A stretch of DNA of 41,798 nucleotides from Rhizobiales bacterium TNE-4 (GTDB taxonomy: Bacteria; Pseudomonadota; Alphaproteobacteria; Rhizobiales; Beijerinckiaceae), in the NCBI GenBank assembly GCA_019083985.1, contig JAHRCV010000006.1, positions 1-41,798 on the forward strand, written 5' to 3'. The position numbers and the translations under genes were made by a program. Of the stretch, positions 34,893 to 41,798 are shown piece after piece. The notes under the pieces are model-generated. The model was not told where the DNA came from and searched no databases. It saw nothing but the letters and a program-made list of their open reading frames with translations. Within the stretch, counting starts at the first letter, position 1; each line of letters starts with the position of its first letter.

Positions 34893-35218
34893 TTGAAACG
34901 CTCCCCACTGTGGGGCTGAGCCAGACGCCCAGCACCTTGCGATGCTGCAGTCGCTTGGGGCTGCTTTCCTAGAAATGAAAATCTAATGGACTAAGCAGAC
35001 CCTTTGATTTTCGAATAACTATTTGAATTCTTTGGAGCGAGCTTTGTGGATTTTGCTGTGCTCAAAATTATTCATTGTAAAACACGGAGCACACACGAAT
35101 TTCGTTAGATTTAGCGGGACAACGTTCCCGCAAGCGCAGCGGATCACACTCCCAAATCCGGTTGCTCTTTGGGATTTTCAGAAAATACGCTTTCGACATC
35201 AAACACAGGATTTGTGCG
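34893..35218. other. noncoding region between DUF6641-like gene and recombinase
   Basis: A 326-bp gap between divergent genes. It holds a CCCCA/TGGGG palindrome (34903-34915) that overlaps the ribosome site of the DUF6641-like gene, and AAATCTAATGGA at 34980-34991, shared with the relic at 23507-23518. A 6-bp hairpin GCGGGA/TCCCGC lies at 35114-35131, 88 bp before the recombinase start. An attachment site could lie here, but no direct repeat with the rest of the window was found. Confidence 0.5.
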
Positions 35219-35815
35219 ATGCCCCAAGCGAAGATTGTAAGCGAGCAGGAGTTGAAGCGGGCGCTGGCTGTGATCGCAGCCCGCAGGTTTGCCGAGCGGG
35301 ATCGGCTGGCGCTGTTGATGACCCATTGGGCAGGGATGCGGGTTTGCGAGGTCGCTGCCCTCACCCGGGACAGGGTTCTTGGGTCAGACGGGTCCGTGCT
35401 GGATGAGGTGCTGCTCGCCCCAGATGGGACCAAGGGCTCAAAGGGCCGGGTGGTCTACATCAATAGCAAGCTTAAGAAAGAAATAGCCGCCTATCTCAAG
35501 AGCCACCCCAGCCCCAGGCCAGACGATCCTGTCCTCCTGAGCCAGAAGGCCAATCGCAAGCGCCGGGGGTTCTCGGCCAATACGCTCTGCCAGCTGATTA
35601 ACGGCATTTACAAAGAAGCAGGGATTAAAGGGGCGAGCAGTCACTCAGGGCGCAGGGGGTTCATAACCCAACTCAGCAACGCAGGGATCGGCGTGAAGGT
35701 CATTATGGAGCTCGCCGGTCACCGGCAGCTCGGCACCACGCAACGATATATCGAAGTCACACCTGATCAGAAAAGAAAGGCCGTTGAAGTCTTAACCGCC
35801 CTCTCCCGGACTTAA
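35219..35815 (+). CDS. tyrosine recombinase (integrase), catalytic domain only
   Basis: A 198-aa protein from the ATG at 35219 (AGGA 8 nt upstream). It is almost only the catalytic domain; the usual N-terminal SAM-like DNA-binding domain (about 100 residues) is absent or reduced to ~25 residues. All catalytic residues are visible: R41 (GMRVCEV), a Lys in DGTKGSKG (K72/K75), H142-x-x-R145 (SHSGRR), H168 (AGHRQ) and the nucleophile Y177 (TQRYIEV). It should therefore be able to cut and join DNA. It is next to the only intact DUF6641-like gene and ends in a strong terminator. It may have mobilised the cassettes, or belong to the plasmid/phage to its right. Confidence 0.9.
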   Translation: MPQAKIVSEQELKRALAVIAARRFAERDRLALLMTHWAGMRVCEVAALTRDRVLGSDGSVLDEVLLAPDGTKGSKGRVVYINSKLKKEIAAYLKSHPSPRPDDPVLLSQKANRKRRGFSANTLCQLINGIYKEAGIKGASSHSGRRGFITQLSNAGIGVKVIMELAGHRQLGTTQRYIEVTPDQKRKAVEVLTALSRT

Positions 35816-35825
35816 ACCCATAAAA

Positions 35826-35851
35826 AAGCCCGACAGGGGTCCGTCGGGCTT
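35826..35851. terminator. bidirectional Rho-independent terminator
   Basis: A 9-bp perfect stem (AAGCCCGAC / GTCGGGCTT) with an 8-nt loop lies between the recombinase stop (35815) and the end of the convergent minus-strand cluster (35892). A-rich sequence on the left and T-rich sequence on the right let it terminate both strands. Confidence 0.88.
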
Positions 35852-35891
35852 AAAAGTTGTTTTAGCTTCCCAAAAGCTTTTTCGTTCAGGG

Positions 35892-36113
35892 TTACTTCAC
35901 TGCTTGATCGCCTTTGTTATGCGTAAGATAGAATTCAATAAGATCCTTTATTGATATTTTTCTCTGACACGCATCGAAGTCGATCATATCGACATCTTCC
36001 AGAACAGGGTCAAAGACGACGTAACTTTCCTCAGCGTCACAACTAAACGTGTCGTGATCATCAAGCACCACAGCGATTTTTTCATAGTGATTGGATTGCA
36101 TCATTTGAGACAT
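35892..36113 (-). CDS. small acidic hypothetical protein, 73 aa
   Basis: A 73-aa protein with an AGGAG ribosome site before the ATG at 36113. About 16 Asp/Glu against 6 Lys/Arg give a strongly acidic protein, with clusters such as VLDDHDTF and PVLEDVDMIDFD. No signal peptide, membrane helix or known family was recognised. It is the last gene of the minus-strand cluster headed by the 652-aa protein and lies 33 nt after the 170-aa acidic gene. The shared acidity with its neighbour hints at a DNA-mimic or inhibitor role, which is only a guess. Confidence 0.65.
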   Translation of the reverse strand: MSQMMQSNHYEKIAVVLDDHDTFSCDAEESYVVFDPVLEDVDMIDFDACQRKISIKDLIEFYLTHNKGDQAVK

Positions 36114-36146
36114 TTTTAGCTCCTGATATGATGTTAGAGTTAGGTT

Positions 36147-36659
36147 TCAGATAGTGTTTGTTAAGGTAGATAGTTTCTTGATTTCAAAAAACTCACCAAG
36201 TGCTTTTTTGCCTAGATTATGGTAATGAAAAAGCATACCTTCTGGGCCATACTGATCGTCCTCATTCGGGTAATCTTTTGATCCAATAAATTGGATGAAT
36301 TCATACTGCTCGAAATCATAGCCTCTCAATGAATCATAAATTTCATCATGCGTATCGTGTAGCTCATCGCAATAATCATAAAGCTGATCAAAATGGACTT
36401 CATCAAAGTGCGTCATCTTCCCGGCATATCGCGGCATAAATCGTATAAAAAGCAAGGATACTTTATCTGGCTTGGTACCAAGCTTATAAGCAAATCCAAT
36501 CTGAGGCTCATCAAATTCTTGATGAAATGCAATCACATATTTTTGACTTTGCTCGGGCTCTATACCTTCAATGATAAATCCCGGACACAAAGTTTTCATT
36601 TCAATAAAATCATTATTGCTGAGCTCATTATCATAGATTGCAAGGATATATTCTTCCAT
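36147..36659 (-). CDS. acidic hypothetical protein, 170 aa
   Basis: A 170-aa protein with an excellent GGAGG ribosome site 5 nt before the ATG at 36659, 34 nt after the TGT-like gene. About 33 Asp/Glu against 14 Lys/Arg make it very acidic, and it is rich in Phe, Tyr and His (HFDEVHFDQLYDYCDEL, HDTHDEIYDSLRGYDFEQY). No family was recognised. No signal peptide or membrane segment is seen, so it is probably cytoplasmic. Co-transcription with the TGT-like gene suggests a linked role, such as an accessory subunit or regulator of it. Confidence 0.7.
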   Translation of the reverse strand: MEEYILAIYDNELSNNDFIEMKTLCPGFIIEGIEPEQSQKYVIAFHQEFDEPQIGFAYKLGTKPDKVSLLFIRFMPRYAGKMTHFDEVHFDQLYDYCDELHDTHDEIYDSLRGYDFEQYEFIQFIGSKDYPNEDDQYGPEGMLFHYHNLGKKALGEFFEIKKLSTLTNTI

Positions 36660-36693
36660 GATGACCTCCTATTGCTGAACATGGAATTGGTAG

Positions 36694-38001
36694 TTAAAGG
36701 CAACGATCTTCATCCCCTACACCTGGTTCTTGGCCATGACGCAGATGGAGGAAGGTGGTGCGATATTTGAGGAGTTTTTCTTCTTCGCCGGTTCTAAAAA
36801 TATCGTCGATGGCTTCGACGGCGGCTCCGATTGCGGCTCCAATTGAGTGCTTGTGAGTGACGCTTTCACTGTCAAAGACACGGTTAGCGAGAGCAACACC
36901 ATCGCAAAGAGCCGCGAGATTATGCAGCGCCATATAATGTTGGCTCTGTAGATCTAAAGTTGTGTCACCTGTTGCGACACAGCGGATACAGATATCGCCC
37001 ATAGTAAGCTTGTTGCCGAGTGGACTAGGCCAAGGAAATCTCAGACTACTTCCGACATAGCGTGGATCATCAGGGATCTTGGCCGTCGGCATGCTCATCA
37101 GCTGCCGCTCAAACCGTGGGGTCGTGTAAATGTTGCCCCAGCTTAGATTTCTGAAGGGGCTTGAGGTGTCGTAGCTAATGCGGATGTTGGTCCCGACATG
37201 TTTTGTCAGAGCGCGCTGGATGGCGGTGAGACCTATCGCAGTCTCAAGGTCATTGGTACCAAGCACATGGATCCAGCTCTTAGTTTTAAGCTGGTTCTCA
37301 TCGAGCATCTTCATCAGGCGACGACAGAGGTTGAAGAAGTTGTGCCTAAGCACACCGGCAAAAGCCCACCCTTCAAATTCATATTTCTTGACCGCTTTGT
37401 ACCAAGCGTCGCTTTCCTGGGTGGTATTGCCCTGCAGAACGTTCAGAAAGCGCGTGTGACTGCTTTTGCGATGCTTTTGGAAAAAGGCGAGGTAATGCTC
37501 AGTGGCTGCGAGACAGTCTCTTGACGTGCGGTATGGGTAGCCTGGTTTGAGAACTGGCCCTGTGGGCACATCCAACGTCATCGCCACATCAGCATGCTGT
37601 TCAAGCCAGCGCAGGATTGTCAGTTTATCATCGTCTGAGGTGATCTTGAGTCGACCAGAGGCGATCTGGTAGCCGCCACTATCCCCCACCATTAGTGTCG
37701 TAGACCGATCACGCTCGGTAATGATGCAAGGCCGCGCCTGGCTGAGCGCCTGCCCTGCAGAACTCATCACATGGCTGATGCGGAAGAGCTTATTGGCGGG
37801 ATCGAGGAAGTTCATGTCCTCAGCGATGACACCGTCCGGCAAGGGCCGCTTCCAGTCCTTGGCATAGGCCGTCATGGCGTATCCAGGGCTGACAGACGGA
37901 ATATAGATAGCCTGATCCTGGGGCGTGGGGTCGTTCACCAGCGCATTGGTGACAGCTGGGTAGTGGCTCTCGGTCTGGGGTGCAGGCACGACGATGTTCA
38001 T
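36694..38001 (-). CDS. tRNA-guanine-transglycosylase-fold protein, DpdA-like candidate
   Basis: A 435-aa protein with a GGGAG ribosome site before the ATG at 38001. It carries scattered but ordered TGT landmarks: GDSGGYQ (D107, like TDSGGFQ with its active-site Asp), D144 in LDVPTG, NVLQG (187-191, like the IVQGG loop), GWAFAGV (like GYAIGGL), D278 in SYDTSSPF (candidate nucleophile, 171 residues after D107; about 175 in bacterial TGT), and CIRC (C338, C341) plus H360 in MALHNL (like TIHNL), the zinc site. The first zinc Cys is replaced (D336). TGTs swap guanine for 7-deazaguanine in tRNA; DpdA relatives do so in DNA and occur in phages and islands. A DNA-modifying role is favoured by the mobile context but unproven. 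Confidence 0.65.
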   Translation of the reverse strand: MNIVVPAPQTESHYPAVTNALVNDPTPQDQAIYIPSVSPGYAMTAYAKDWKRPLPDGVIAEDMNFLDPANKLFRISHVMSSAGQALSQARPCIITERDRSTTLMVGDSGGYQIASGRLKITSDDDKLTILRWLEQHADVAMTLDVPTGPVLKPGYPYRTSRDCLAATEHYLAFFQKHRKSSHTRFLNVLQGNTTQESDAWYKAVKKYEFEGWAFAGVLRHNFFNLCRRLMKMLDENQLKTKSWIHVLGTNDLETAIGLTAIQRALTKHVGTNIRISYDTSSPFRNLSWGNIYTTPRFERQLMSMPTAKIPDDPRYVGSSLRFPWPSPLGNKLTMGDICIRCVATGDTTLDLQSQHYMALHNLAALCDGVALANRVFDSESVTHKHSIGAAIGAAVEAIDDIFRTGEEEKLLKYRTTFLHLRHGQEPGVGDEDRCL

Positions 38002-38188
38002 AGCGAACTCCCGCGCAAAACAGGATCAGTTGTGAGGCTTTGATGGGGGAGATCGGCGAACTGCGTCGATCTGGATCGCTTTGGGCGACGTTAACCTTCG
38101 TTAACTTTGCTCACTTGATCAGCGCGCTTTGTCTCAAGCGTTTGATGCGCGGGGAGTAGCTTTCCCCTCCCCAGTTTTCCTGCAGCCC
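38002..38188. other. gap between the 652-aa gene and the TGT-like gene
   Basis: A 187-bp gap in an otherwise compact minus-strand cluster. It contains two GTTAAC palindromes 10 bp apart (38090-38095 and 38100-38105) and a GGGGAG/CTCCCC dyad (around 38149-38170). A promoter or a processing site for the TGT-like gene is possible; no clear -10/-35 pair was identified. Confidence 0.35.
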
Positions 38189-40147
38189 TTATTCGGCAGC
38201 TTCCATCACGGTTGCCTTGACGCGCATCGGCGCAAGGCGTCGCGTAATGGTCTGCCCTTTGGCATTCACCATCGGTTGATGGACAGCAAAGTAAGCGATC
38301 TGATCTTCCCAGCTGATCGCCATCAAGCCTGCTTCATCGCCTTTGATGATAAACTTCTCAGCGTACTGTCCTTCAAGGCGGCTAAAGAGGTCATAAAGCT
38401 CACGGCTATTGAATGTCAGCTTGAACTTGCCACCGACATCTTTCTCCAGTTGCACCGTATAGGGGCTGATACCCGTGATCTGAACCGTCAGATCTTTTCC
38501 ATTAAAGATCAGATCTGTGTTGGTCCTATTTTTGTCACCCCGCGCCAGACCGAGCCACTCTTTGTAGGGAGTGTTGAGCAGCTCAACCACACGGACGACA
38601 TCAAGTTCGGCCGTAAACTGTGGGTCAAAATGATCAACATCGATCGGCTTATGATCTTGCGGCGCCAAGGCATTCCAGAAGAACTGCTTGATTGGCTTTT
38701 TACCCGGCATGCCCTCTAAGGCTGCATAGCGCACTTCCATTGAGATCGGGCTCATCGGCTTCTTGCCATCAAGGCGTTTGGGGGCAAGGTCGAAGTTGTA
38801 ATCAATACGACGGCGCTTTGCGAGCGATGACAGATCCTTCTCAACGCGCGCAATGTTCTTTGGCGGCAAAAACACGTCACTATGGATCTGGTCAAACTGG
38901 TCCCAAGCCTTGGGCCGCGCGTGGATCACAGCTGAGCTTTCCGAATAGCGCTTGGAGACCACAAGCAAAGGACGACCATTCTCATCCTTACGAATGACCA
39001 CAGACTTTTCGCCCTTGAGCTTTGGACCAGATCCGGTGTTGTCCCGCGTTAAACCTGAATCATCGCCCTCTCTGATGATCTCACTCAGCGCCATTACTCG
39101 CGCAAAGAACTCGCAATTGTCATTAGCTGGCGTCTCGGCCTCATTACCCAAATGCAGGACCGCCCGCTTGACCTCGTTTTCAGTCATAGGTACTTCGCCC
39201 AAGACCTCCATCACGCCACCATTGGCGCGCCCGACCATCAAGACATAACCATCAGTGGCGAACTTGCTTTCAAGTTGAATAGCGGCCTTGGCAGGAAGCG
39301 TTGCCACAAAGGAACGAGCATGCTCATCCGCGTCCTCGTTGATGATCCGCTCATCATCCTTTTCGTCGTTGTCCTCATCGCTCCTATAGTCAGCCGCTCG
39401 GCGTAGACAGGCCTCAAAGCCACCATGCTCTTTCAACCAAGCGACGATGTCAGCGGGGTCTTCAACGGCCTCCTCAAGATGATGCTGACAGACGAACCAC
39501 AACACCTTGGCATAGCGGCTGACCACATCGGTTTCGATGCCGTCTAAGAGCCTCAAACCAAAACGGGTGATGTTGGTATAGACTGTCTTCATGTCTGTGA
39601 AGTCGACTGCAATCTTGCGGCGGTGTGACCGCTCGCGAGTATCCAGCGATGAATAATGCAGGAACAGGGCCTTCTGCTGTTCAATGACTTTGATCTCAGC
39701 CTCGCTTTTACCTTCGATCGGATATTCTTGATCGAGTGTCGTCTTGCCATCGGCAATGTTTTTGAGGCGCGTCGAGAGGACAATTTCATCCTTATTATGA
39801 TCATCGATGACGCTATTGAGAACTTTGACTTCACTATCGAGCCAAGCCCTTGCGCCTTCAGTCTTGGCGTTGCTCAACGTAGCCTGCCAGAGCATATAAA
39901 GCTGGCTAACCGTCTCCATCGCTGCATCTTTGGATGAGCGATAGGCCGACTGAGCATTGGCCATGTAGTTCACGAGCTTGCGCTCTTCGGCACCAACCAG
40001 CGGCTCCTTACTGTCTTCGTCTGTCTTGCCATAAGACACTCGTTCTTCACGGCTGACTTCACGACGCGATACACGCATCTCGTTGCTGACCGATGCGGAA
40101 GCTTCACTATCAACTGGCTTGTGGGCGATTTCGGTTTCGTGGTCCAT
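38189..40147 (-). CDS. large hypothetical protein, 652 aa, possible clamp-like C-terminus
   Basis: A 652-aa cytoplasmic-type protein with a strong GGAGGAG ribosome site before the ATG at 40147. Residues 1-50 are charged and probably disordered; 55-250 are helical (YMANAQSAYRSSKDAAMETV and following). An acidic tract (SDEDNDEKDDE, 254-276) separates this from a beta-rich second half. The C-terminal part (about 510-625), especially KLTFNSRELYDLFSRLEG and the following IIKGDEAGLMAISWEDQIAYFAVHQPM, recalls the last domain of DNA sliding clamps (DnaN); this is only a pattern impression. No family was recognised for the rest. It heads the cluster with the TGT-like gene, which suggests a role in DNA handling. 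Confidence 0.75.
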   Translation of the reverse strand: MDHETEIAHKPVDSEASASVSNEMRVSRREVSREERVSYGKTDEDSKEPLVGAEERKLVNYMANAQSAYRSSKDAAMETVSQLYMLWQATLSNAKTEGARAWLDSEVKVLNSVIDDHNKDEIVLSTRLKNIADGKTTLDQEYPIEGKSEAEIKVIEQQKALFLHYSSLDTRERSHRRKIAVDFTDMKTVYTNITRFGLRLLDGIETDVVSRYAKVLWFVCQHHLEEAVEDPADIVAWLKEHGGFEACLRRAADYRSDEDNDEKDDERIINEDADEHARSFVATLPAKAAIQLESKFATDGYVLMVGRANGGVMEVLGEVPMTENEVKRAVLHLGNEAETPANDNCEFFARVMALSEIIREGDDSGLTRDNTGSGPKLKGEKSVVIRKDENGRPLLVVSKRYSESSAVIHARPKAWDQFDQIHSDVFLPPKNIARVEKDLSSLAKRRRIDYNFDLAPKRLDGKKPMSPISMEVRYAALEGMPGKKPIKQFFWNALAPQDHKPIDVDHFDPQFTAELDVVRVVELLNTPYKEWLGLARGDKNRTNTDLIFNGKDLTVQITGISPYTVQLEKDVGGKFKLTFNSRELYDLFSRLEGQYAEKFIIKGDEAGLMAISWEDQIAYFAVHQPMVNAKGQTITRRLAPMRVKATVMEAAE

Positions 40148-40286
40148 AACGGTCTCCTCCGTTCACATTCATTAACCACGCTATGATCCGAATCAGTTTT
40201 GAAAAGCGTCAAACACTTTTCTGCAAATCTATTGAAACTTTTTTTGAGGCACAAATTCTAGCGTGCGCATCTGCAAAAAACACAAA

Positions 40287-40587
40287 GAGACCTCAAATAA
40301 ATTCAATCAAATGATTTTTTGTAGCGATTTATTGTGCTCAGGAGAACACTCAATTCAGCGATAGTGAATGATGTTTCTTGAATGATTGCATTCGTATGAG
40401 TGTGCAAATGATATCTATGATCATCCCCTCGATGAGAAGCGATGCGCCTATTCTCACCAGAACGAACCATGCGATGTGGTTCACACTTGATTTGGGGATA
40501 TTTTTAGATCACTGACATGGGGAGACCTCCAATCAATTTAAAAATAGGTCTCCATTCTCCTGAGTTACTCAGGAAAGAAGAGACCTC
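40287..40587. repeat. cluster of GAGACCTC repeats and dyads in noncoding DNA
   Basis: GAGACCTC occurs at 40287-40294, 40522-40529 and 40580-40587, with an inverted copy (AGGTCTCC) at 40546-40553. The second copy and the inverted copy form an 8-bp perfect dyad (GGAGACCT / AGGTCTCC, 40521-40553). Between the last copies lies a perfect TCCTGAG-TTA-CTCAGGA palindrome (40558-40574). The local sequence is AT-rich. This ordered set resembles an iteron/operator or partition-site region more than random sequence. Confidence 0.6.
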
Positions 40588-41590
40588 CAAAAATATTCAA
40601 AGCCAGTCTCCGGCATTGCATCAATTGCGATTTTCTTCGAATATCATTGCGTGATGGTCTATTGGGTCATTAACTTTATCGCTGTTGAGAAAAACTCAGA
40701 ATTAGGTCACGACTGAGCAAGTGCACAATCAAGTTTATTATTCTAATTGATAATGATGTTTGAGCCATCGCTAGCGCGATTGGCTGCTTGTCGCTTTCTT
40801 CCAGAAAGCTCAAGCCTTTTCTTCTTACCGTTCTCTTTGGTTATCAATGCTGACCTAAGCTGGTTCTTGGAAGGATCATTTTGATAGATTTGATGTCACA
40901 CGACGACAGGCTGCCGTCGTGCCAACAAAGATCTTTTTGATGAGTTCTTAGTCTACCCAACAAGTCGCAACCTCTAGATCAGAGGAAAGGGGCTGTTACG
41001 CTTGCCTCCCTTTTACGCTCAGTGCCTGCTCATCTCGTCCAGTGACTTTTGGGATGATCACTACCACTGGATGTCGTCGATGTGGGGTTACCGTCGTCAT
41101 ACCCCAAGTGCTTTTAATGAAGCTTCTTGTGCAACCGTGTGTCTCTTTGTGGCCCTGTTTGAACCTCTAAGACGTACCCAATCGCTTTTGTTGTTGTTTA
41201 TCCACGGAACCAGCCTCGCTGGAGCATCCTCATCCTTCCCGTAAGAAAGGGTAGTGGTACGTCTTCAACGCTGCTGCCCGAACTAAGCATCCCCACCTTA
41301 TCGCAGGTTAGCTGCATGTCCTGTTTCCCCATGCCAGGTTTTATTCAGCAGTGGCCTATCCAAAAACAGAAGATATCTTCTTGGTCCTGTTTGATTGAAT
41401 AGACGTTGGGAGTTTGGCTCCCCTCTTCCTTCGTCTTTTTATTTATCACTTTGAAAAAAGCAGCCCAGAAAACAGTCTGAAAACGGCAGATTTTGCGATG
41501 CAACGAATCTGATCATTTTTGGCTTGTTTTAGCCAACCTGCATTTGAACCATTTGACGAGCGGCTTTGGCCGCCGCTTGCTAAATAACGG
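40588..41590. other. long noncoding stretch
   Basis: About 1 kb without a convincing gene on either strand. A hairpin (CACGACGACA / TGCCGTCGTG, one mismatch, 3-nt loop) lies at 40899-40921. The part from 40980 to 41400 is less AT-rich, holds many short complementary segments and has one 80-codon plus-strand frame (41002-41244) that looks accidental. It could encode a structured RNA or be a replication/transfer region; no known RNA family (tmRNA, RNase P, 6S) was recognised. Confidence 0.4.
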
Positions 41591-41797
41591 ATGCAAAATA
41601 AACACTTTCTCCAAACACTTTATGACGGCACCCGTCACCTCGGCCTGGTCAAAAGCCAATATGAATTCGGTTATATCTGCGGCAAGAAGGAAAGCTGGCT
41701 GAGCTGCGCCAAAAGCGTGGATCGGGCCATGCCATTAGATGCCATGGTGATCCTGGCTGTCAGCCTGGAAAACATGATCCCGACCCGATTGCCTAAA
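41591..41797 (+). CDS. small hypothetical protein, 3' end outside window
   Basis: An ATG at 41591 opens a frame of 69 codons that reaches the right edge with no stop. The segments TLYDGTRHLGLVKSQYEFG, CGKKESWLSCAKS and LDAMVILAVSLENM resemble small alphaproteobacterial helix-turn-helix-like proteins (DUF6626-like, from memory), in which GLVxSxxEF and a Ser-Trp/Tyr-x-Ser turn precede a final helix. No strong ribosome site is visible. A role as a small DNA-binding regulator of the mobile element is plausible. Confidence 0.55.
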   Translation, partial: MQNKHFLQTLYDGTRHLGLVKSQYEFGYICGKKESWLSCAKSVDRAMPLDAMVILAVSLENMIPTRLPK

Positions 41798-41798
41798 T

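Noticed and set aside
35038-35406. Longer recombinase starting upstream of 35219
   Set aside because: The frame extends to 35162 without a ribosome site or family-like sequence; AGGA precedes the ATG at 35219.
41002-41244. 80-codon plus-strand frame in the right noncoding region
   Set aside because: No ribosome site, odd composition and no recognisable family; likely accidental.
40660-41400. tmRNA, RNase P RNA or group II intron
   Set aside because: None of the hallmark motifs of these RNAs could be found by eye.

Overview
The window looks like an accessory region (plasmid segment or genomic island) of an alphaproteobacterium. The support is circumstantial: Gram-negative secretion and periplasmic uptake genes, rhizobial-style ABC catabolic operons, and small phage/plasmid-type proteins of kinds I associate with Alphaproteobacteria. 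I cannot name the genus. No rRNA, tRNA or CRISPR array was seen.

Layout. (1) 1-2194, minus strand: a TpsB/FhaC-type outer-membrane transporter followed 4 nt later by a secreted proline-rich repeat protein that runs off the left edge. (2) 2479-2797: a broken HAD-phosphatase copy. (3) Cassette A, 2955-11605: IclR regulator, divergent Dpp-type ABC transporter with fused ATPases, acetylpolyamine-amidohydrolase-like enzyme, carbamoylase-type amidase, cupin. (4) 11680-13190: relic zone with two truncated copies of a DUF6641-like gene, a small MITE-like inverted-repeat element, a frameshifted HAD copy and an intact 184-aa conserved hypothetical. (5) Cassette B, 13222-23252: RraA-like protein, D-threonine-aldolase-like PLP enzyme, RidA, RpiR regulator and a second Dpp-type ABC transporter on the minus strand, with a divergent amidohydrolase/deacetylase. 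(6) 23271-25102: truncated DUF6641-like copy, the only intact HAD phosphatase, and a DUF4337-like membrane protein. (7) Cassette C, 25107-34365: LysR regulator and a plus-strand operon with a Pot-type ABC importer, two DAO-family flavoenzymes, a small [2Fe-2S] protein, an FAD/NAD oxidoreductase with a BFD-type iron-sulfur tail, and RidA. (8) 34422-35851: the only full-length DUF6641-like gene, a minimal tyrosine recombinase and a terminator. (9) 35892-40147: a minus-strand cluster of four genes, including a TGT/DpdA-like transglycosylase homologue and a 652-aa protein of unknown function. (10) 40148-41590: noncoding DNA with repeated dyads, then the start of a small gene leaving the right edge.

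How it works together. Each cassette pairs one regulator and one importer with enzymes that open amide bonds (A, B) or oxidise amines (C). RidA proteins in B and C would hydrolyse reactive imine/enamine intermediates. All three operons have a perfect hairpin just after the binding-protein gene, which probably keeps that protein in excess over the membrane parts.

The most striking structural fact is that the right edge of every cassette abuts the 3' end of a minus-strand DUF6641-like gene, and a tyrosine recombinase sits beside the only intact one. This suggests repeated cargo insertion, or recombination, at one kind of landmark. The most novel gene content is the TGT/DpdA-like cluster at the right.
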